Counted from the stretch's first letter, positions 1 through 8,495 are shown. The stretch is DNA of 64,000 bases from Paraburkholderia sartisoli (GCF_900107685.1 NZ_FNRQ01000013.1:20945-84944), one strand, 5' to 3'. Notes: a model not told the origin generated them from the sequence alone. Made by a program: numbers and translations.

Positions 1-1230
1 TCGTGGGCGGTCGGCGCATTCAAACAGTTCGCGGAAGATCGTTGCGCCGCGATGGCCGCAAGCATCGCGTTCTACGCGGCCTTTTCGCTCGCGCCGACGC
101 TCGTCATGGTGATCGCGATCGCCGGCTGGTTCTTTGGCGCGGACGCGGCGCGCGGCCAGCTCTTCAACCAGGTGCATGGCGTGCTCGGCGACGACGCGGC
201 AGCGGCCGTGCAAACCATCGTCCAGAACGCACATCACAGCGGCAGCGCGGGTGGCATCGCAGCGGCCATCTCGTTCGTGCTGCTTGCGGTCGGCGCATCC
301 GCGACGTTTTCGTCGCTCAACAGCGCACTCAATATCGTGTGGCCCGCCACGGGGCCGCGCACGTCCAGCGTGATCGCACTCGTTCGCGTGCGGCTGATTT
401 CGTTCGGGCTGGTGCTCGGCGTCGCGTTCCTGCTGATCGTTTCGCTCGTGCTCGATGCGGCCATCACGTTCATCGGCAACTGGCTGCTCGGCGATTCGCC
501 CTACATCGTGATCGGCAACCTGGTGCAGCTCGCGGTCGGCCTGCTCGTGCTGGCTGTCGCGTTCGCCGGGCTGCTCAAGTTTCTGCCCGACGCGCCGGTC
601 CAGTGGCGCGATGCGATGGTCGGCGGACTGGTTGCGGCCGTGCTGTTCTCGGCCGGCAAGAAGATGTTCGCGCTCTACCTTGCGCACGCCGGCATGGCCA
701 ACTCGTTCGGCGCAGCCGGCTCGCTTGCGATCCTGCTGATGTGGCTGTACTTCTCGGCGGCCGTGCTGCTGCTCGGCGCGGAGTTCTCGGCGGCCCGCGG
801 ACGCCTGCACGATCCACGCGGCCCGTGGGCGTTGCAGGACGACACGCCGCCGCCCGGAAGCCGGGCGATGCTCGCTTCGGTGATGGCGGCCTCGACGATG
901 CCGGCCGCCGTATCCAGCGGCGCACCGAACCGCGATGCACCGACGGCCGCCGCCGATGCGCGCGTGGCCGAACACCCCGAAGCGTCACGGGTGCCGCCGC
1001 GACCTTCGACAACCGCAGCGGCAATGCGTATCGGCCGTTCGGTGGTGCGCGCCGAAACCCAGGTGACGCGGACGGCGGCCGCGAGCATCGTCAGGGCGGA
1101 GCGCCATATCCGTCGGCATCCGTGGAGATCGATGGTCCTCGCGGCTGCGGCGGCGTTCGCCGTCACGACATTCGCGGGGCGCCGCGACGACGCCGGAAGC
1201 GCCCAATCCAGTGCGGCCGACCATCGTTAG
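1..1230 (+). CDS. YihY/virulence factor BrkB family membrane protein (5' end cut by window)
   Basis: An inner-membrane protein of the YihY/BrkB family, whose molecular function is not settled (it was once called RNase BN). The frame is open from base 1 with no start, so the N-terminus lies outside the window. The visible part begins inside the conserved first block (FAEDRCAAMAASIAFYA) and continues with 'FSLAPTL', followed by about five further hydrophobic helices up to residue 265. The family normally ends there. Here a roughly 145-residue Ala/Pro/Arg-rich tail follows, ending in a short hydrophobic stretch (about residues 375-390 of the visible protein) that could be one extra helix. The family call is firm; the role of the tail is unknown. 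Confidence 0.9.
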   Translation, partial: SWAVGAFKQFAEDRCAAMAASIAFYAAFSLAPTLVMVIAIAGWFFGADAARGQLFNQVHGVLGDDAAAAVQTIVQNAHHSGSAGGIAAAISFVLLAVGASATFSSLNSALNIVWPATGPRTSSVIALVRVRLISFGLVLGVAFLLIVSLVLDAAITFIGNWLLGDSPYIVIGNLVQLAVGLLVLAVAFAGLLKFLPDAPVQWRDAMVGGLVAAVLFSAGKKMFALYLAHAGMANSFGAAGSLAILLMWLYFSAAVLLLGAEFSAARGRLHDPRGPWALQDDTPPPGSRAMLASVMAASTMPAAVSSGAPNRDAPTAAADARVAEHPEASRVPPRPSTTAAAMRIGRSVVRAETQVTRTAAASIVRAERHIRRHPWRSMVLAAAAAFAVTTFAGRRDDAGSAQSSAADHR

Positions 1231-1642
1231 TCGAAGTGAATCAAGGCCGGCCGGGCCAGCAAACCCGTCCGCCAGCCGTGCAAACAAGGCCAGACTGCAT
1301 TCCTCCGACGAACTCCGAAACGCCGGTCTCTCCCACCCCCAAAACGTCGAAACAGGTGACAGATCACCCGGCACAGTTAGTCGACTTATTTACAATTCAC
1401 CCACTATTACGCAGCTATTTTGCGCAATTAGCCGCGATCACTGTCAATGAAACAACAATATTGCGCGGTCAACGATTCAATATTGCTATATCCGCAATAC
1501 TGGCTGGCAAGCTTTATTTATAAGGCTTCCGGCCCTGTGTCACTTTTTAGAGACACTCATTTTTTTTCAGTTCTTGCGTTCAGACACACTGCGTTATTCT
1601 CCAATCCGCAACAACTAAACCAATCATTTGCGTGGAGAAATG
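1231..1642 (+). promoter_or_regulatory. AT-rich porin upstream region and 5' leader
   Basis: A gene-free stretch of about 410 bases, clearly more AT-rich than its surroundings from about 1375 onward. It holds two copies of the 9-mer CAATATTGC (1456-1464 and 1478-1486), whose starts are 22 bp apart, and a further GCAATA half-copy near 1494. A short inverted repeat (GTGTC at 1537-1541, GACAC at 1552-1556) and a long T run follow near the gene. This is what the control region of an abundant, regulated outer-membrane protein would look like. I cannot fix the -35 and -10 boxes; TATAAG near 1520 is one candidate. Confidence 0.55.
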
Positions 1643-2794
1643 ATGAAACGATTCGCACTTTCGACCCTCTCGCTGGCACTGCTCGGCACCGCAGGCGTCG
1701 CGCACGCTCAAAGCAGCGTCACTCTTTATGGCGTGCTGGATGACTCGATCCAGTACGTTTCGAACGTCGGTGGTCACAGCCTGTGGAACATGGCTGCAGG
1801 CAACCTGCAGGGCAATCGCTGGGGCATGAAGGGTTCGGAAGACCTGGGCGGCGGCCTGAAGGCAATTTTCCAGTTGGAAAACGGCTTTAACCCGAACAAC
1901 GGCGCGCTGGGTCAAGGTAGCCGCATGTTCGGCCGCCAGGCGTATGTTGGCCTGTCCGGCGACTCGTGGGGTACCGCTACTCTGGGTCGTCAGTACGATC
2001 CGGTGGTTGACCTCGTTCAGCCGCTGACGGCTGACAACTACTGGGGCAGCACGTTCGCCACGACGGGCGACGTCGACAACAACGACAACAGCTCGCGTAC
2101 GAACAACTCGATCAAGTACGCGTCGCCGGTTTGGGGTGGCTTCCAGTTCGAAGCCATGTACGCACTGGGCGGCGTGGCAGGCTCGACGGGTTCGGGTCAA
2201 ACGTGGGCAGGTGCCGCAACGTACGCAACGGGTCCGTTCTCCGTCGCCGCTGGCTACATCCGCATGGACAACTCGTCGTCGGCTGCAGCACGCACGACCT
2301 GGACCGGCACGTCGGACGCTACTACACCCAACCTCATCCCTTCGCCCTACGCAACGGCTAAATCGATCGGCATCGCGTCGGTCGCTCTGCAATACGTGGC
2401 AGGTCCGTTCACGTTCGGCGGCCGTTACAGCAACGCACAGTACAAGCCGGATGCACAATCGGGTTTCGGCACGACCCAGAAGTATGACGTGGGCGCTGGC
2501 TTTGTGAACTACCAGCTGACCCCGGCAGCGCTGCTCGGCCTGGGCTACACGTACACACACGGCAAGGGCGACGCCAACGCGACGTACCACCAGATCTCGC
2601 TGGGTGGCGACTACAACCTGTCGAAGCGCACGGACATCTACCTGGTTGGCGCATACCAGCATGCTAACGGCAACCAGCGCAATGCCGCTACCGGTGCTCT
2701 GGATCCGGCAGTGGGATCGGTGGCTGACTATAGCTTCGCCTCGTCGAGCGACAACCAGACGATCGTCAGCCTCGGCATCCGTCACAAGTTCTAA
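1643..2794 (+). CDS. Outer-membrane porin (Gram-negative porin, OmpC-like)
   Basis: A general diffusion porin of the beta-proteobacterial type, expected to form a 16-stranded trimeric barrel for small hydrophilic solutes. A clear Sec signal peptide (MKRFALSTLSLALLGTAGVAHA) is followed by the mature start QSSVTLYGVLD, typical of Burkholderia porins. The chain ends in Phe (IRHKF), the outer-membrane assembly signal. Of two adjacent ATGs (1640 and 1643) the second fits the GGAG at 1633-1636 better. The 383-residue length is normal. Codon use is more biased than in the neighbours (few rare codons), in line with high expression. It stands alone and is followed by a strong terminator. Confidence 0.95.
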   Translation: MKRFALSTLSLALLGTAGVAHAQSSVTLYGVLDDSIQYVSNVGGHSLWNMAAGNLQGNRWGMKGSEDLGGGLKAIFQLENGFNPNNGALGQGSRMFGRQAYVGLSGDSWGTATLGRQYDPVVDLVQPLTADNYWGSTFATTGDVDNNDNSSRTNNSIKYASPVWGGFQFEAMYALGGVAGSTGSGQTWAGAATYATGPFSVAAGYIRMDNSSSAAARTTWTGTSDATTPNLIPSPYATAKSIGIASVALQYVAGPFTFGGRYSNAQYKPDAQSGFGTTQKYDVGAGFVNYQLTPAALLGLGYTYTHGKGDANATYHQISLGGDYNLSKRTDIYLVGAYQHANGNQRNAATGALDPAVGSVADYSFASSSDNQTIVSLGIRHKF

Positions 2795-2833
2795 GCACAG
2801 AACCTGTTACGTAGCTCTGGCAGAAGCTGTATA

Positions 2834-2871
2834 AAACCAGCCGCAGGCGCAAGCCGGCGGCTGGTTTTTTT
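2834..2871 (+). terminator. Rho-independent terminator of the porin gene
   Basis: A perfect 11-bp stem (AAACCAGCCGC at 2834-2844 with GCGGCTGGTTT at 2857-2867) is followed directly by a T tract to 2871. It lies about 40 bases after the porin stop codon. Confidence 0.9.
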
Positions 2872-2899
2872 ACGTCTGTCCCTGCCAGAGCCAGCGTCA

Positions 2900-2940
2900 C
2901 AAACGCAAAAAAGCCGGACGTGTCCGGCTTTTTGCGTTTG
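2900..2940. terminator. Bidirectional terminator between porin and Anbu genes
   Basis: A long near-perfect inverted repeat: the arm with GCCGGAC at 2913-2919 pairs with GTCCGGC at 2922-2928. The arms continue outward through A and T runs and CAAACGC/GCGTTTG. The A and T runs flank the GC core on both sides, so it should stop transcription from either direction. It sits between two convergent genes. Confidence 0.85.
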
Positions 2941-2959
2941 CAGCGGTGCTGCTGCGTAA

Positions 2960-3853
2960 CTAGCGCTGCTTCTTCTGCGCGTCCGCGCCCGCCTGGGCAA
3001 GCGTCTGCTCCGGCCGCGCGTCGCCACGTCCGGCCACCACGTCAGCCGCGTCCCGTTGCGACACCACCGGCGCCCGGCTACGCTGCCGATGCGGCACGTC
3101 GCCCGAGTTTTCCCATGCCGGGTCGGGAATCGCGCTGAACACCTGACGCAACTGCTCGCCCCACGTGCGGTGAATCATCTGATAGTACGCATTGTCCTGA
3201 TCGACGGAGACGAACCGCGTCACACGGAGCGCGTCTTTCTCATAGACCAGCAGGTCCAGCGGCAGCCCGACCGACAGATTCGAGCGCAGCGTCGAATCCA
3301 TCGAGATCAACGCGCACTTGGCGGCCTCGTCGAGCGGGGTGGAAGGAATCAGCACGCGGTCGATGATCGGCTTGCCGTACTTCGATTCGCCGATCTGGAA
3401 ATACGGGCAGACGCTCGACGCCTCGATGAAATTGCCCGCGGAGTAGATCATGAAAAGACGCGGCGTCGAAGGCGCGCCGCTATCGGCCGACGCGACGATC
3501 TGTCCGCCCAGAATGAACGAGCAGTTGAAGTCGACGCCGAATTCCTGCAGTACCCGCGCCTCGCGCAGATACACCTGGCGCACCGCATCGCCGACCACGC
3601 GCGCGGCCTCGGGCATCGACGAAACCGTCCAGAGCGTGGGTTTGCCAGCCTCCGTGGGCTCACTGAGCGTCTGCAGCACCGCCTGGGTCAGCGAGAGATT
3701 GCCGGCGCCCAGCAGCACGAGCACGCGCTCGCCAGGCTGTTCGAACACGGACATCTTGCGCGCCGTGCTGATGTGATCGACGCCCGCGTTGGTGCGCGTG
3801 TCCGAGAGAAACACGAGCCCTTCATCGACGCACATCGCCACGCAGTAAGTCAT
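2960..3853 (-). CDS. Proteasome-type peptidase of the Anbu (ancestral beta subunit) family
   Basis: A member of the Anbu branch of Ntn-hydrolase peptidases, related to HslV and the 20S proteasome beta subunit. ATG at 3853 gives an N-terminus MTYCVAMCVDEGLVFLSD. After Met removal Thr1 would be the nucleophile, with Asp17 and Lys32 at the expected proteasomal places. The 297-residue length is larger than HslV; the last 50 or so residues are Arg/Ala-rich and may be disordered. A GTG 51 bases upstream is in frame but would bury the Thr, so I reject it. It is the last gene of a set with CP-ATP-grasp, alpha-E and transglutaminase, the gene company known for Anbu. A hairpin before it suggests its own or reduced transcription. 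The in vivo substrate is unknown. Confidence 0.9.
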   Translation of the reverse strand: MTYCVAMCVDEGLVFLSDTRTNAGVDHISTARKMSVFEQPGERVLVLLGAGNLSLTQAVLQTLSEPTEAGKPTLWTVSSMPEAARVVGDAVRQVYLREARVLQEFGVDFNCSFILGGQIVASADSGAPSTPRLFMIYSAGNFIEASSVCPYFQIGESKYGKPIIDRVLIPSTPLDEAAKCALISMDSTLRSNLSVGLPLDLLVYEKDALRVTRFVSVDQDNAYYQMIHRTWGEQLRQVFSAIPDPAWENSGDVPHRQRSRAPVVSQRDAADVVAGRGDARPEQTLAQAGADAQKKQR

Positions 3854-3939
3854 GATCGCCAACCTGGAAAACGACGGAACGCCGTTATTGTAATGCGCCG
3901 GCACGCCGCCTCTGACGCGTCTTCCGGTATTACGGCGCC

Positions 3940-3961
3940 AAAACGGCCTTTATGAAGGCCG
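3940..3961 (-). terminator. Probable terminator after the transglutaminase gene
   Basis: On the minus strand a 7-bp stem (CGGCCTT 3944-3950 with AAGGCCG 3955-3961) with a four-base loop is followed by four T. It lies between the transglutaminase stop (3992) and the Anbu start (3853), so it could partly uncouple Anbu from the three upstream genes. Confidence 0.6.
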
Positions 3962-3991
3962 CGTCGTTCCAGGATGCGGATTTCCCATGCC

Positions 3992-4792
3992 CTACTGCGG
4001 TGTCTGTGAGCTGACCGTCACCGACACGTCGAGCTTTTCCTCGCGCCCGCCGATTCGCCGTCCACGCACAGGCGAAGCCGCTTCGTAGTCGCGCCCGACA
4101 GCGAGCCGGCAATAGATGTTGCTCGCAAACGCCGCGTGCGTGACGTCGACGGACGTCCAGCCCACGCCATCGATCCAGACGTCGACCCATGCGTGACTGG
4201 CGCCGTGCTCGACGTCGCCCGGTTCGATATAGCCGCTCACGTAGCGCGCCGGCACGCCGCGCGCGCGGCAGCAGGCGAGCATCAGATGCGCGTGGTCCTG
4301 ACAGACACCCTTGCCGAGCGCCAGCGCTTCTGCCGCGGTGCTCGTGACCTCGGTGATGCCGGACTGGAACTGCACGCGCTGCACGATCTGCTCCGACAAC
4401 GCGATCAGCGAAGCCGGCGTGTCGAGCGCGGCCACCGAAGCCGCGAGTTCGCGCACCGCGGCATCACAGTCGGTCAAGGGCGTCGAGCACGTGAAGTGCT
4501 CGAGCGGAATCGGGCCGACGCCATCGGGCAGCCGTCCGTCGACGAGCGCGAACGTGTCGACCTCGCCCGAAACACGCACGCGGATCTCGCTGTGCGGCTT
4601 GTTCAGCACGAGCGTGTGCAACACGTTGCCGTACGCATCGAAGGTGGAGTCCAGCTTGCCCGGCGCATCAAGCGTCCAGCGGCGCACGACCTGCGCGCCG
4701 CCGCTCGCGGGCGTCAGGCGCAACTGCTGGATCGAATAGTGGACCGTTGATTCATAACGGTACGAGGTTTCGTGTCGAATCGTGAGATACAT
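3992..4792 (-). CDS. Transglutaminase-like cysteine protease family protein (Anbu-linked)
   Basis: A bacterial transglutaminase-like protein of 266 residues, the usual size. An N-terminal beta-rich transglutaminase domain (from 'YLTIRHETSYRYES') is followed by the papain-fold core. The catalytic triad is visible: Cys164 in GKGVCQDHAH, His200 in ASHAWVDVW and Asp216 (SVDVTH, where many relatives have DPT). There is no signal peptide, so it is probably cytosolic. It starts 13 bases after the alpha-E gene, which points to one transcript. In this gene family the likely role is hydrolysis or transfer at amide bonds made by the partner ligase, but no substrate is known. Confidence 0.9.
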   Translation of the reverse strand: MYLTIRHETSYRYESTVHYSIQQLRLTPASGGAQVVRRWTLDAPGKLDSTFDAYGNVLHTLVLNKPHSEIRVRVSGEVDTFALVDGRLPDGVGPIPLEHFTCSTPLTDCDAAVRELAASVAALDTPASLIALSEQIVQRVQFQSGITEVTSTAAEALALGKGVCQDHAHLMLACCRARGVPARYVSGYIEPGDVEHGASHAWVDVWIDGVGWTSVDVTHAAFASNIYCRLAVGRDYEAASPVRGRRIGGREEKLDVSVTVSSQTPQ

Positions 4793-4805
4793 GAGTCAGG
4801 CTCCG

Positions 4806-5756
4806 TCAGGCAACCGGCAACATCAGATAGGTGCGTGCCACCAGTCCGCCGAGTTCGAACACGCGGGCAAGGAACTGCGTCAGATACGCATGCAGTCCCG
4901 CCTCGAAAATCTGCCGGATATCGGAATACACGAGTTCCGCGCGCAGCTTGCCGGCAAAGCGCTCGCATTCGTTCGATCCCGACGTGCGCAGCATCGCGAG
5001 ATTCGCGCACACGCCTTCGAGCGACGCGAGCAGCGAGCGCGGCATCTGCTGGTTCAGGATCATCAGTTCGACCACGCGCGCGGGCGTCACGACGTCGCGA
5101 TAGACCTTGCGATAGATTTCGAGCGCCGAAACCGAGCTCAGGATCGACGTCCAGTAGTAGAAATCCTCGAGCTGTCGCGCCGCGTCGCGCGAATTCGGCT
5201 CGACGTTGGCGAACCGCACGTCGAGAATCCGTGCCGTGTTGTCGGCGCGTTCGAGGAAGGTGCCCAATTGTGTGAAGAAAAACGCGTCGTCCTGCAACGC
5301 GGTGCCGAGCGTCACGCCGCGCGACAGATGCGAGCGGAACTTGACCCATTCGAAGAGCGCCACCGGATGCGCCATCAACTGCCCGGACGACGCACGTTCG
5401 TTGAACTCGAGCCACGTGTCGTTGATCGTTTCCCACCATTCGGTGGTCAACGTGCCGCGCACGGCGCGGGCGTTTTCGCGCGTCGCCTGCAGACATGAGT
5501 AAATGCTCGAAGGATTGGTGGAATCGGCCACCATGAAATGCAGCACGTGTTCGCGCGAAGGTTCGTCGTAGCGTTCCGCGAACGCGCCCTCGAGCTCGGA
5601 GATACGCAGCACGGAGCGCTGCGTACGCGCTTCCTGTTCGGGCGTCTGCGGCAGCAGCAGCGCCTTCAGGTTGATGTCGAGCATGCGGGCGGTGTTCTCC
5701 GCGCGCTCCATGTAACGGGCCATCCAGAAGAGATGATCGGCAGTGCGGCTTAGCAT
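4806..5756 (-). CDS. Alpha-E domain protein (PF04168-type)
   Basis: An all-helical protein of 316 residues beginning MLSRTADHLFWMARYMERAEN, the hallmark start of the alpha-E family. The function is unknown; these proteins nearly always sit next to circularly permuted ATP-grasp proteins and transglutaminases. Basic and aromatic motifs (FLERADNTARILD, DFYYWTSILSS) look conserved. It is co-oriented with the ATP-grasp gene upstream (143-bp gap holding a hairpin) and the transglutaminase downstream (13 bp). A homologous domain is fused to the ATP-grasp protein of the second system at 18.4-21.0 kb, which supports physical partnership of the two modules. Confidence 0.9.
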   Translation of the reverse strand: MLSRTADHLFWMARYMERAENTARMLDINLKALLLPQTPEQEARTQRSVLRISELEGAFAERYDEPSREHVLHFMVADSTNPSSIYSCLQATRENARAVRGTLTTEWWETINDTWLEFNERASSGQLMAHPVALFEWVKFRSHLSRGVTLGTALQDDAFFFTQLGTFLERADNTARILDVRFANVEPNSRDAARQLEDFYYWTSILSSVSALEIYRKVYRDVVTPARVVELMILNQQMPRSLLASLEGVCANLAMLRTSGSNECERFAGKLRAELVYSDIRQIFEAGLHAYLTQFLARVFELGGLVARTYLMLPVA

Positions 5757-5841
5757 GACGGCTTTCCGTTATCGATGGGCGCATGGCCCGACATCGTCGA
5801 GGTCTGCGCGGGTTACCGGACATTTTCCGTTTGTCACCTGT

Positions 5842-5865
5842 CACCGGCGACACGCGTCGCCGGTG
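5842..5865. other. Perfect 10-bp hairpin in the ATP-grasp/alpha-E gap
   Basis: CACCGGCGAC (5842-5851) and GTCGCCGGTG (5856-5865) form a perfect inverted repeat with a four-base loop. No T run follows on the minus strand, so it is not a classical terminator. It may stabilise or process the operon mRNA between its first and second genes. Confidence 0.5.
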
Positions 5866-5899
5866 CGGTCCTCGCTGGTTGCGGCTGCAACCACCCGTT

Positions 5900-7309
5900 T
5901 CAGTCGACCATCCACGTGTCCTTGGTGCCGCCGCCCTGCGACGAGTTGACGACAAGCGAGCCTTCCTGCAACGCGACACGCGTGAGGCCACCCGCCACCA
6001 TCGTCGTCGTCTTGCCGGACAGCACGAACGGCCGCAGGTCGATGTGGCGCGGCGCGATACCCGATTCGACGAACGTCGGACACGCGGAAAGCGCGAGCGT
6101 CGGCTGCGCGATATAACCCGCCGGCCGCTCGATCAGGCGCTTGCGGAAGTCCTCGATTTCAGCCGTGGTGGATGCCGGTCCCACCAGCATGCCGTAGCCG
6201 CCCGCGCCATGTACTTCCTTCACGACGAGTTCGGGCAGATGCGCGAGCGTGTAGGCGAGATCGTCCGGCTTGCGACACTGGAACGTGGGGACGTTGTTGA
6301 GAACCGGCTTCTCGCCGAGATAAAACTCGATCATCTCGGGCACGTATGGATAGATCGACTTGTCGTCGGCGATACCGGTGCCCATTGCGTTCGCAAGCGC
6401 GACGCGGCCGGCCCGATAGGCGGTGAGCAGACCCGGCACGCCAAGCGCGGAATCGCTGCGGAACGCGAGCGGATCGAGAAAATCATCGTCGACGCGGCGA
6501 TAGATCACGTCGACGCGCTTCGGCCCCTGCGTCGTGCGCATGAACACGTAGTTGTCGTCGACGAAGAGATCCTTGCCCTCGACCAGCTCGACGCCCATCT
6601 GCTGCGCGAGGAACGTGTGTTCGAAGTACGCCGAGTTGTACATGCCCGGCGTCAGCACGACGACGACCGGATCGTCGACGCCTTCAGGCGCCACCGAGCG
6701 CAGCGTATCGAGCAGCAGGTCGGGGTAATGCGCGACCGGCGCGATCCGGTTCTGCACGAAAAGCTCGGGGAAAAGCCGCATCATCATCTTGCGGTTTTCC
6801 AGCATGTACGACACGCCCGACGGCACGCGCAGGTTGTCTTCGAGCACGAAGAACTGGCCGTCGTCGCCCGCACGCACCACGTCGACGCCGGCGATGTGCG
6901 CGTAGATGCCGAGCGGCACCTTCACGCCCTGCATTTCCGGCCGGTACTGTGCGTTCGTATACACCTGCGCGGCCGGCACGATGCCCGCGCGCACGATGTT
7001 GCGGTCGTGATAGACGTCGTGGATGAACAGGTTGAGCGCCTGCACGCGCTGGCGCAAACCGGCTTCGAGCGTCTGCCATTCGCTGCGCGGAATGATGCGC
7101 GGAATCAGGTCGAAAGGAATCAGCCGCTCGGTACCGGACAGGTCGCCGTTGACCGCGAAAGTGATGCCGACGCGCCGGAACAGCAAATCCGCCTCGGCAC
7201 GCTTGCGGGCAATCGCATCCCCGCCCTGCTGAACGAGCCAGCGCTCGAACCGCGCGTAGTGCGGTCGTACGGCTTCGTCTTGAAGACGCATCTCGTCATA
7301 GCATCGCAT
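5900..7309 (-). CDS. Circularly permuted ATP-grasp protein (Anbu-linked)
   Basis: A circularly permuted ATP-grasp protein of 469 residues, predicted to form amide bonds by ATP-dependent carboxylate activation. ATG at 7309 has a G-rich ribosome site six bases upstream; a longer reading from 7384 is unlikely. Conserved blocks include VEGKDLFVDDNYVFMRT, YRRVDDDFLDP, LVVKEVHGAGGYGM (the ATP-binding Lys and Gly loop) and the C-terminal GGLTRV and QGGGTKDTW. All key elements look intact, unlike the paralogue at 18.4-21.0 kb. It is the first gene of the four-gene set. The product is unknown. Confidence 0.9.
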   Translation of the reverse strand: MRCYDEMRLQDEAVRPHYARFERWLVQQGGDAIARKRAEADLLFRRVGITFAVNGDLSGTERLIPFDLIPRIIPRSEWQTLEAGLRQRVQALNLFIHDVYHDRNIVRAGIVPAAQVYTNAQYRPEMQGVKVPLGIYAHIAGVDVVRAGDDGQFFVLEDNLRVPSGVSYMLENRKMMMRLFPELFVQNRIAPVAHYPDLLLDTLRSVAPEGVDDPVVVVLTPGMYNSAYFEHTFLAQQMGVELVEGKDLFVDDNYVFMRTTQGPKRVDVIYRRVDDDFLDPLAFRSDSALGVPGLLTAYRAGRVALANAMGTGIADDKSIYPYVPEMIEFYLGEKPVLNNVPTFQCRKPDDLAYTLAHLPELVVKEVHGAGGYGMLVGPASTTAEIEDFRKRLIERPAGYIAQPTLALSACPTFVESGIAPRHIDLRPFVLSGKTTTMVAGGLTRVALQEGSLVVNSSQGGGTKDTWMVD

Positions 7310-7734
7310 GTCACGCCCCGCTCTTTTTGCCGGATGGAAGGCGAATGCGCTGCGCATTCGGTGTTCGACAACCGTATGTTTCAAGCAAGCGCTATGCCAT
7401 TCGCTTCGCGCTGAAATCGGGTGCCGGATGCACCGGAAGTGCGCATCCGGCAGACACGGACGACGTCCCTATCGTACCGCTGCGCCAATCGACGCGCTAC
7501 TGCGGTGCATTGGGCGTCGAAGCGTCAATGATCGGGTTCGTGATCAAAGCGCTGTTCGGGGCCGCTCGACGACGAGCGCGCGTGCGCGCCCCTCCGGATA
7601 CGCACTAAAACGCGAACTAAAACGCGCACGAAAAAAATCCCCATGGGCTTGCGCCCACAGGGATTCTTTTACAGCGCGTTACGCGACCGGTCGTGAGCAC
7701 CGCCTGAAGGGCGCCGCTTACGACTCGAACCGCT
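7310..7734. other. Gene-free interval with the HU terminator
   Basis: No convincing gene. It should carry the promoter of the ATP-grasp operon on its left side. A short direct repeat CTAAAACGCG occurs at 7605-7614 and 7617-7626. Small open frames here lack ribosome sites and look like chance. Confidence 0.5.
7631..7670 (-). terminator. Terminator of the HU-like gene
   Basis: An interrupted stem (AATCCC 7636-7641 with GGGATT 7660-7665, inner GGGC/GCCC) is flanked by seven A on the plus strand, which reads as a T run after the hairpin on the minus strand. It lies about 65 bases after the HU stop codon. Confidence 0.75.
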
Positions 7735-8178
7735 TCAGCCTGCTGCGTCTTTCAGCTTCTTCAGCGCGCGTGCCTTGATGCGCACGCTAGCCGGCTTGGC
7801 CGGGAACCAGCGCTCTTCACCCGAGAACGGGTCCTTGCCGAAGCGCTTCTTCTTCGCCGGCACGGATTGAACAACAATCTTCAGAAGACCGGACAGCGTG
7901 AATTCGCCAGCGCCCTTCTTGTGAACCGCGCCGAGGATCGTGTCTTCGAGCGCGGCCAGAACGGCCTTGGCAGCCTTCAGTTCGACAGCAGCACGATCTG
8001 CGACGTGTGCGGCCAGCGAGGCCTTCGTGAAGGTGTCCTTGATCGGCGACGGTGCGCCGGACGCCTTCACGGCGACCTTCTTAGCTGCTACTTTCTTCGC
8101 AGGCACTTTCTTCGCTGCAACCTTTTTGGCCGGTACAGTGGCAGCCTTCTTGGCCACCTTTTTTGCGGAAGTCGGCAT
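7735..8178 (-). CDS. HU/IHF-family DNA-binding protein with Lys/Ala-rich N-terminal tail
   Basis: A nucleoid protein of 147 residues. Residues 1-45 are a histone H1-like tail built on repeats of the AAKK/VPAKKV type. The rest is an HU-like fold ending in the arm region KKKRFGKDPFSGEERWFPAK and VRIKARALKKLKDAA. ATG at 8178 has a good AGGAG site; an upstream in-frame start is not needed. Such tailed HU proteins are known in beta-proteobacteria and bind DNA with little sequence preference. It stands alone with its own terminator. Confidence 0.9.
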   Translation of the reverse strand: MPTSAKKVAKKAATVPAKKVAAKKVPAKKVAAKKVAVKASGAPSPIKDTFTKASLAAHVADRAAVELKAAKAVLAALEDTILGAVHKKGAGEFTLSGLLKIVVQSVPAKKKRFGKDPFSGEERWFPAKPASVRIKARALKKLKDAAG

Positions 8179-8495
8179 GTTTCTCCTACCTGTTGTGGTC
8201 AGTGAATGCACTGAAGGGCACGCGGTATGCGCGCGCTTCAGTGCCGGATTCTACAAGCGCTCCTGGGTTTCGCGTGAATCTTTTGTGCATGACACCGCAG
8301 GTTTGTTGCGTGGCGCTGACTCCTCAACACATTTTGACACCTGTTTTAGCGGGTAAAACGTATTTCGGGGATCACCACGCGCATGCCCTCGAGAGTGAGG
8401 TAAACACCAGGGCAACACAAAACCGGCCATGCGATGGCGGCTTCTTTCACGCGCCTTCACGCAAACGGGCCCGTGTATCAGGGCCCTTTTGAAGA
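8179..8495. other. Intergenic region upstream of the HU-like gene
   Basis: About 317 bases without a gene. The right part holds a GGGCCC/GGGCCC inverted repeat (8467-8472, 8481-8486) just after the MocR stop codon, with only weak T runs, so it is a poor terminator candidate. The left part should carry the HU promoter. I see no further clear structure. Confidence 0.4.

Noticed and set aside
5783..7414. A 543-codon plus-strand frame opposite the Anbu-linked ATP-grasp gene
   Set aside because: No domain, Arg/His/Val-rich; the opposite strand encodes a complete ATP-grasp protein.
7327..7608. A 93-codon plus-strand frame in the gap before the ATP-grasp gene
   Set aside because: No ribosome site, odd composition and no recognisable content; probably chance.
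8467..8486. GGGCCC inverted repeat as terminator of the MocR gene
   Set aside because: The T run lies on the plus-strand side, where no gene ends; the minus-strand run is only three T. Left as unproven.
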